A stretch of DNA of 41,072 nucleotides from Lysobacterales bacterium. GTDB taxonomy: Bacteria; Pseudomonadota; Gammaproteobacteria; Xanthomonadales; Rhodanobacteraceae. Under the pieces are notes generated by a model that did no database searches, was not told where the DNA came from, and worked only from the letters and a program-made list of their open reading frames with translations. Every line of letters begins with the position of its first letter. Position 1 is the first letter of the stretch. The DNA lies in assembly GCA_017305135.1 (NCBI GenBank), contig JAFKNA010000027.1, positions 1 through 41,072 of the forward strand, in the 5' to 3' direction. Made by a program: the position numbers and the translations under genes. Below are positions 40,925 through 41,072 of this stretch, piece after piece.

Positions 40925-41072
40925 GAGCAGTTTGAACAACCCGGTTTCTGCCGTTCCGCGAGTGCTGGCTCGGACTGACGGGTGATGTTCGGGGCTGGTG
41001 TTCTCCGGCGGCGTTCATCGAGCATGGGCCGAACTCCAATTTTCACCCCGCTTGCGCCACCTTTTCACGCCA
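40925..41072. repeat. Right copy of the 148-bp inverted repeat (element end)
   Basis: This is identical, as reverse complement, to bases 2-149. The tip starts GAGCAGTTTGAACAACC immediately after six bases of a CRISPR repeat. The motifs TTTTCACCCC (41040-41049) and TTTTCACGCC (41062-41071) lie near the window end, 22 bp apart. The identity runs to the last base of the window, so the shared element continues outside. Confidence 0.75.

Noticed and set aside
38323-40985. Several ORFs on both strands with repeating peptide blocks (for example RPRLVSRGN and FPRLTSRGLIEA)
   Set aside because: They are translations of the CRISPR repeat with spacers in between; the periodicity is that of the array and no gene start signals exist.

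Overview
The window looks like a high-GC chromosomal contig from the Xanthomonadaceae/Lysobacteraceae (Xanthomonadales, Gammaproteobacteria). The strongest sign is gene order: carA - small ORF - carB - greA - recJ - prfB - lysS - rpfG - rpfC, followed by a convergent rpfF. This matches, from memory, the rpf neighbourhood of Xanthomonas. A methionine synthase split into two genes, a fused cysNC, and several families of intergenic repeats (GGGAATGGGGAATC type, CCCGCTTTCGCGGG type, GGTCGCGACC type) fit the same group. No rRNA or species-level marker is present, so the genus is left open.

Layout. 1-1600: the end of an integron cassette array, with three short ORFs each followed by a recognisable attC site and no integrase in the window. 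1794-2129: a small exported protein that may be a fourth cassette or the first chromosomal gene. 2310-14573: mixed genes, namely a TolB-like/TPR membrane protein, three SAM-dependent methyltransferases (one fused to an ArsR-type DNA-binding domain and overlapping the split metH), a glutathione reductase, an NlpC/P60 lipoprotein and SlyD. 14674-17462: the sulfate activation operon cysD-cysNC. 17536-17622: tRNA-Leu(TAA). 17741-19630: parE. 19890-21700: hutF and a DoxX protein on the minus strand. 21820-26610: a PilZ protein and the DSF quorum-sensing set rpfF/rpfC/rpfG. 26842-37135: the housekeeping block lysS, prfB (with its programmed frameshift), recJ, greA, carB, a small exported protein and carA, all on the minus strand. 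37326-38057: a 2-oxoglutarate/Fe(II) oxygenase. 38153-40924: a CRISPR array of 38 spacers with no cas genes in view.

The two window ends carry the same 148-bp sequence in inverted orientation (2-149 and 40925-41072), identical at every base compared. At the right end it begins exactly 6 bp into a CRISPR repeat. At the left end it stops abruptly in front of a cassette ORF that has lost its own start. The simplest reading is two copies of one mobile element, one inserted in the integron array and one in the CRISPR array, with the contig ending just inside each copy.

Array polarity: decayed repeats sit at the left end, and the minus-strand repeat ends in ATTGAAGC, like known crRNA 5' handles. 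Both suggest the array reads right to left, with its leader and any cas genes beyond the right-hand element. The insertion would then have cut these 38 spacers off from their leader. Functionally, the core shows one-carbon/methionine control (ArsR-methyltransferase plus metH), sulfate assimilation, and DSF/c-di-GMP signalling (RpfF makes the signal, RpfC senses it, RpfG degrades c-di-GMP, and a PilZ protein may bind it).
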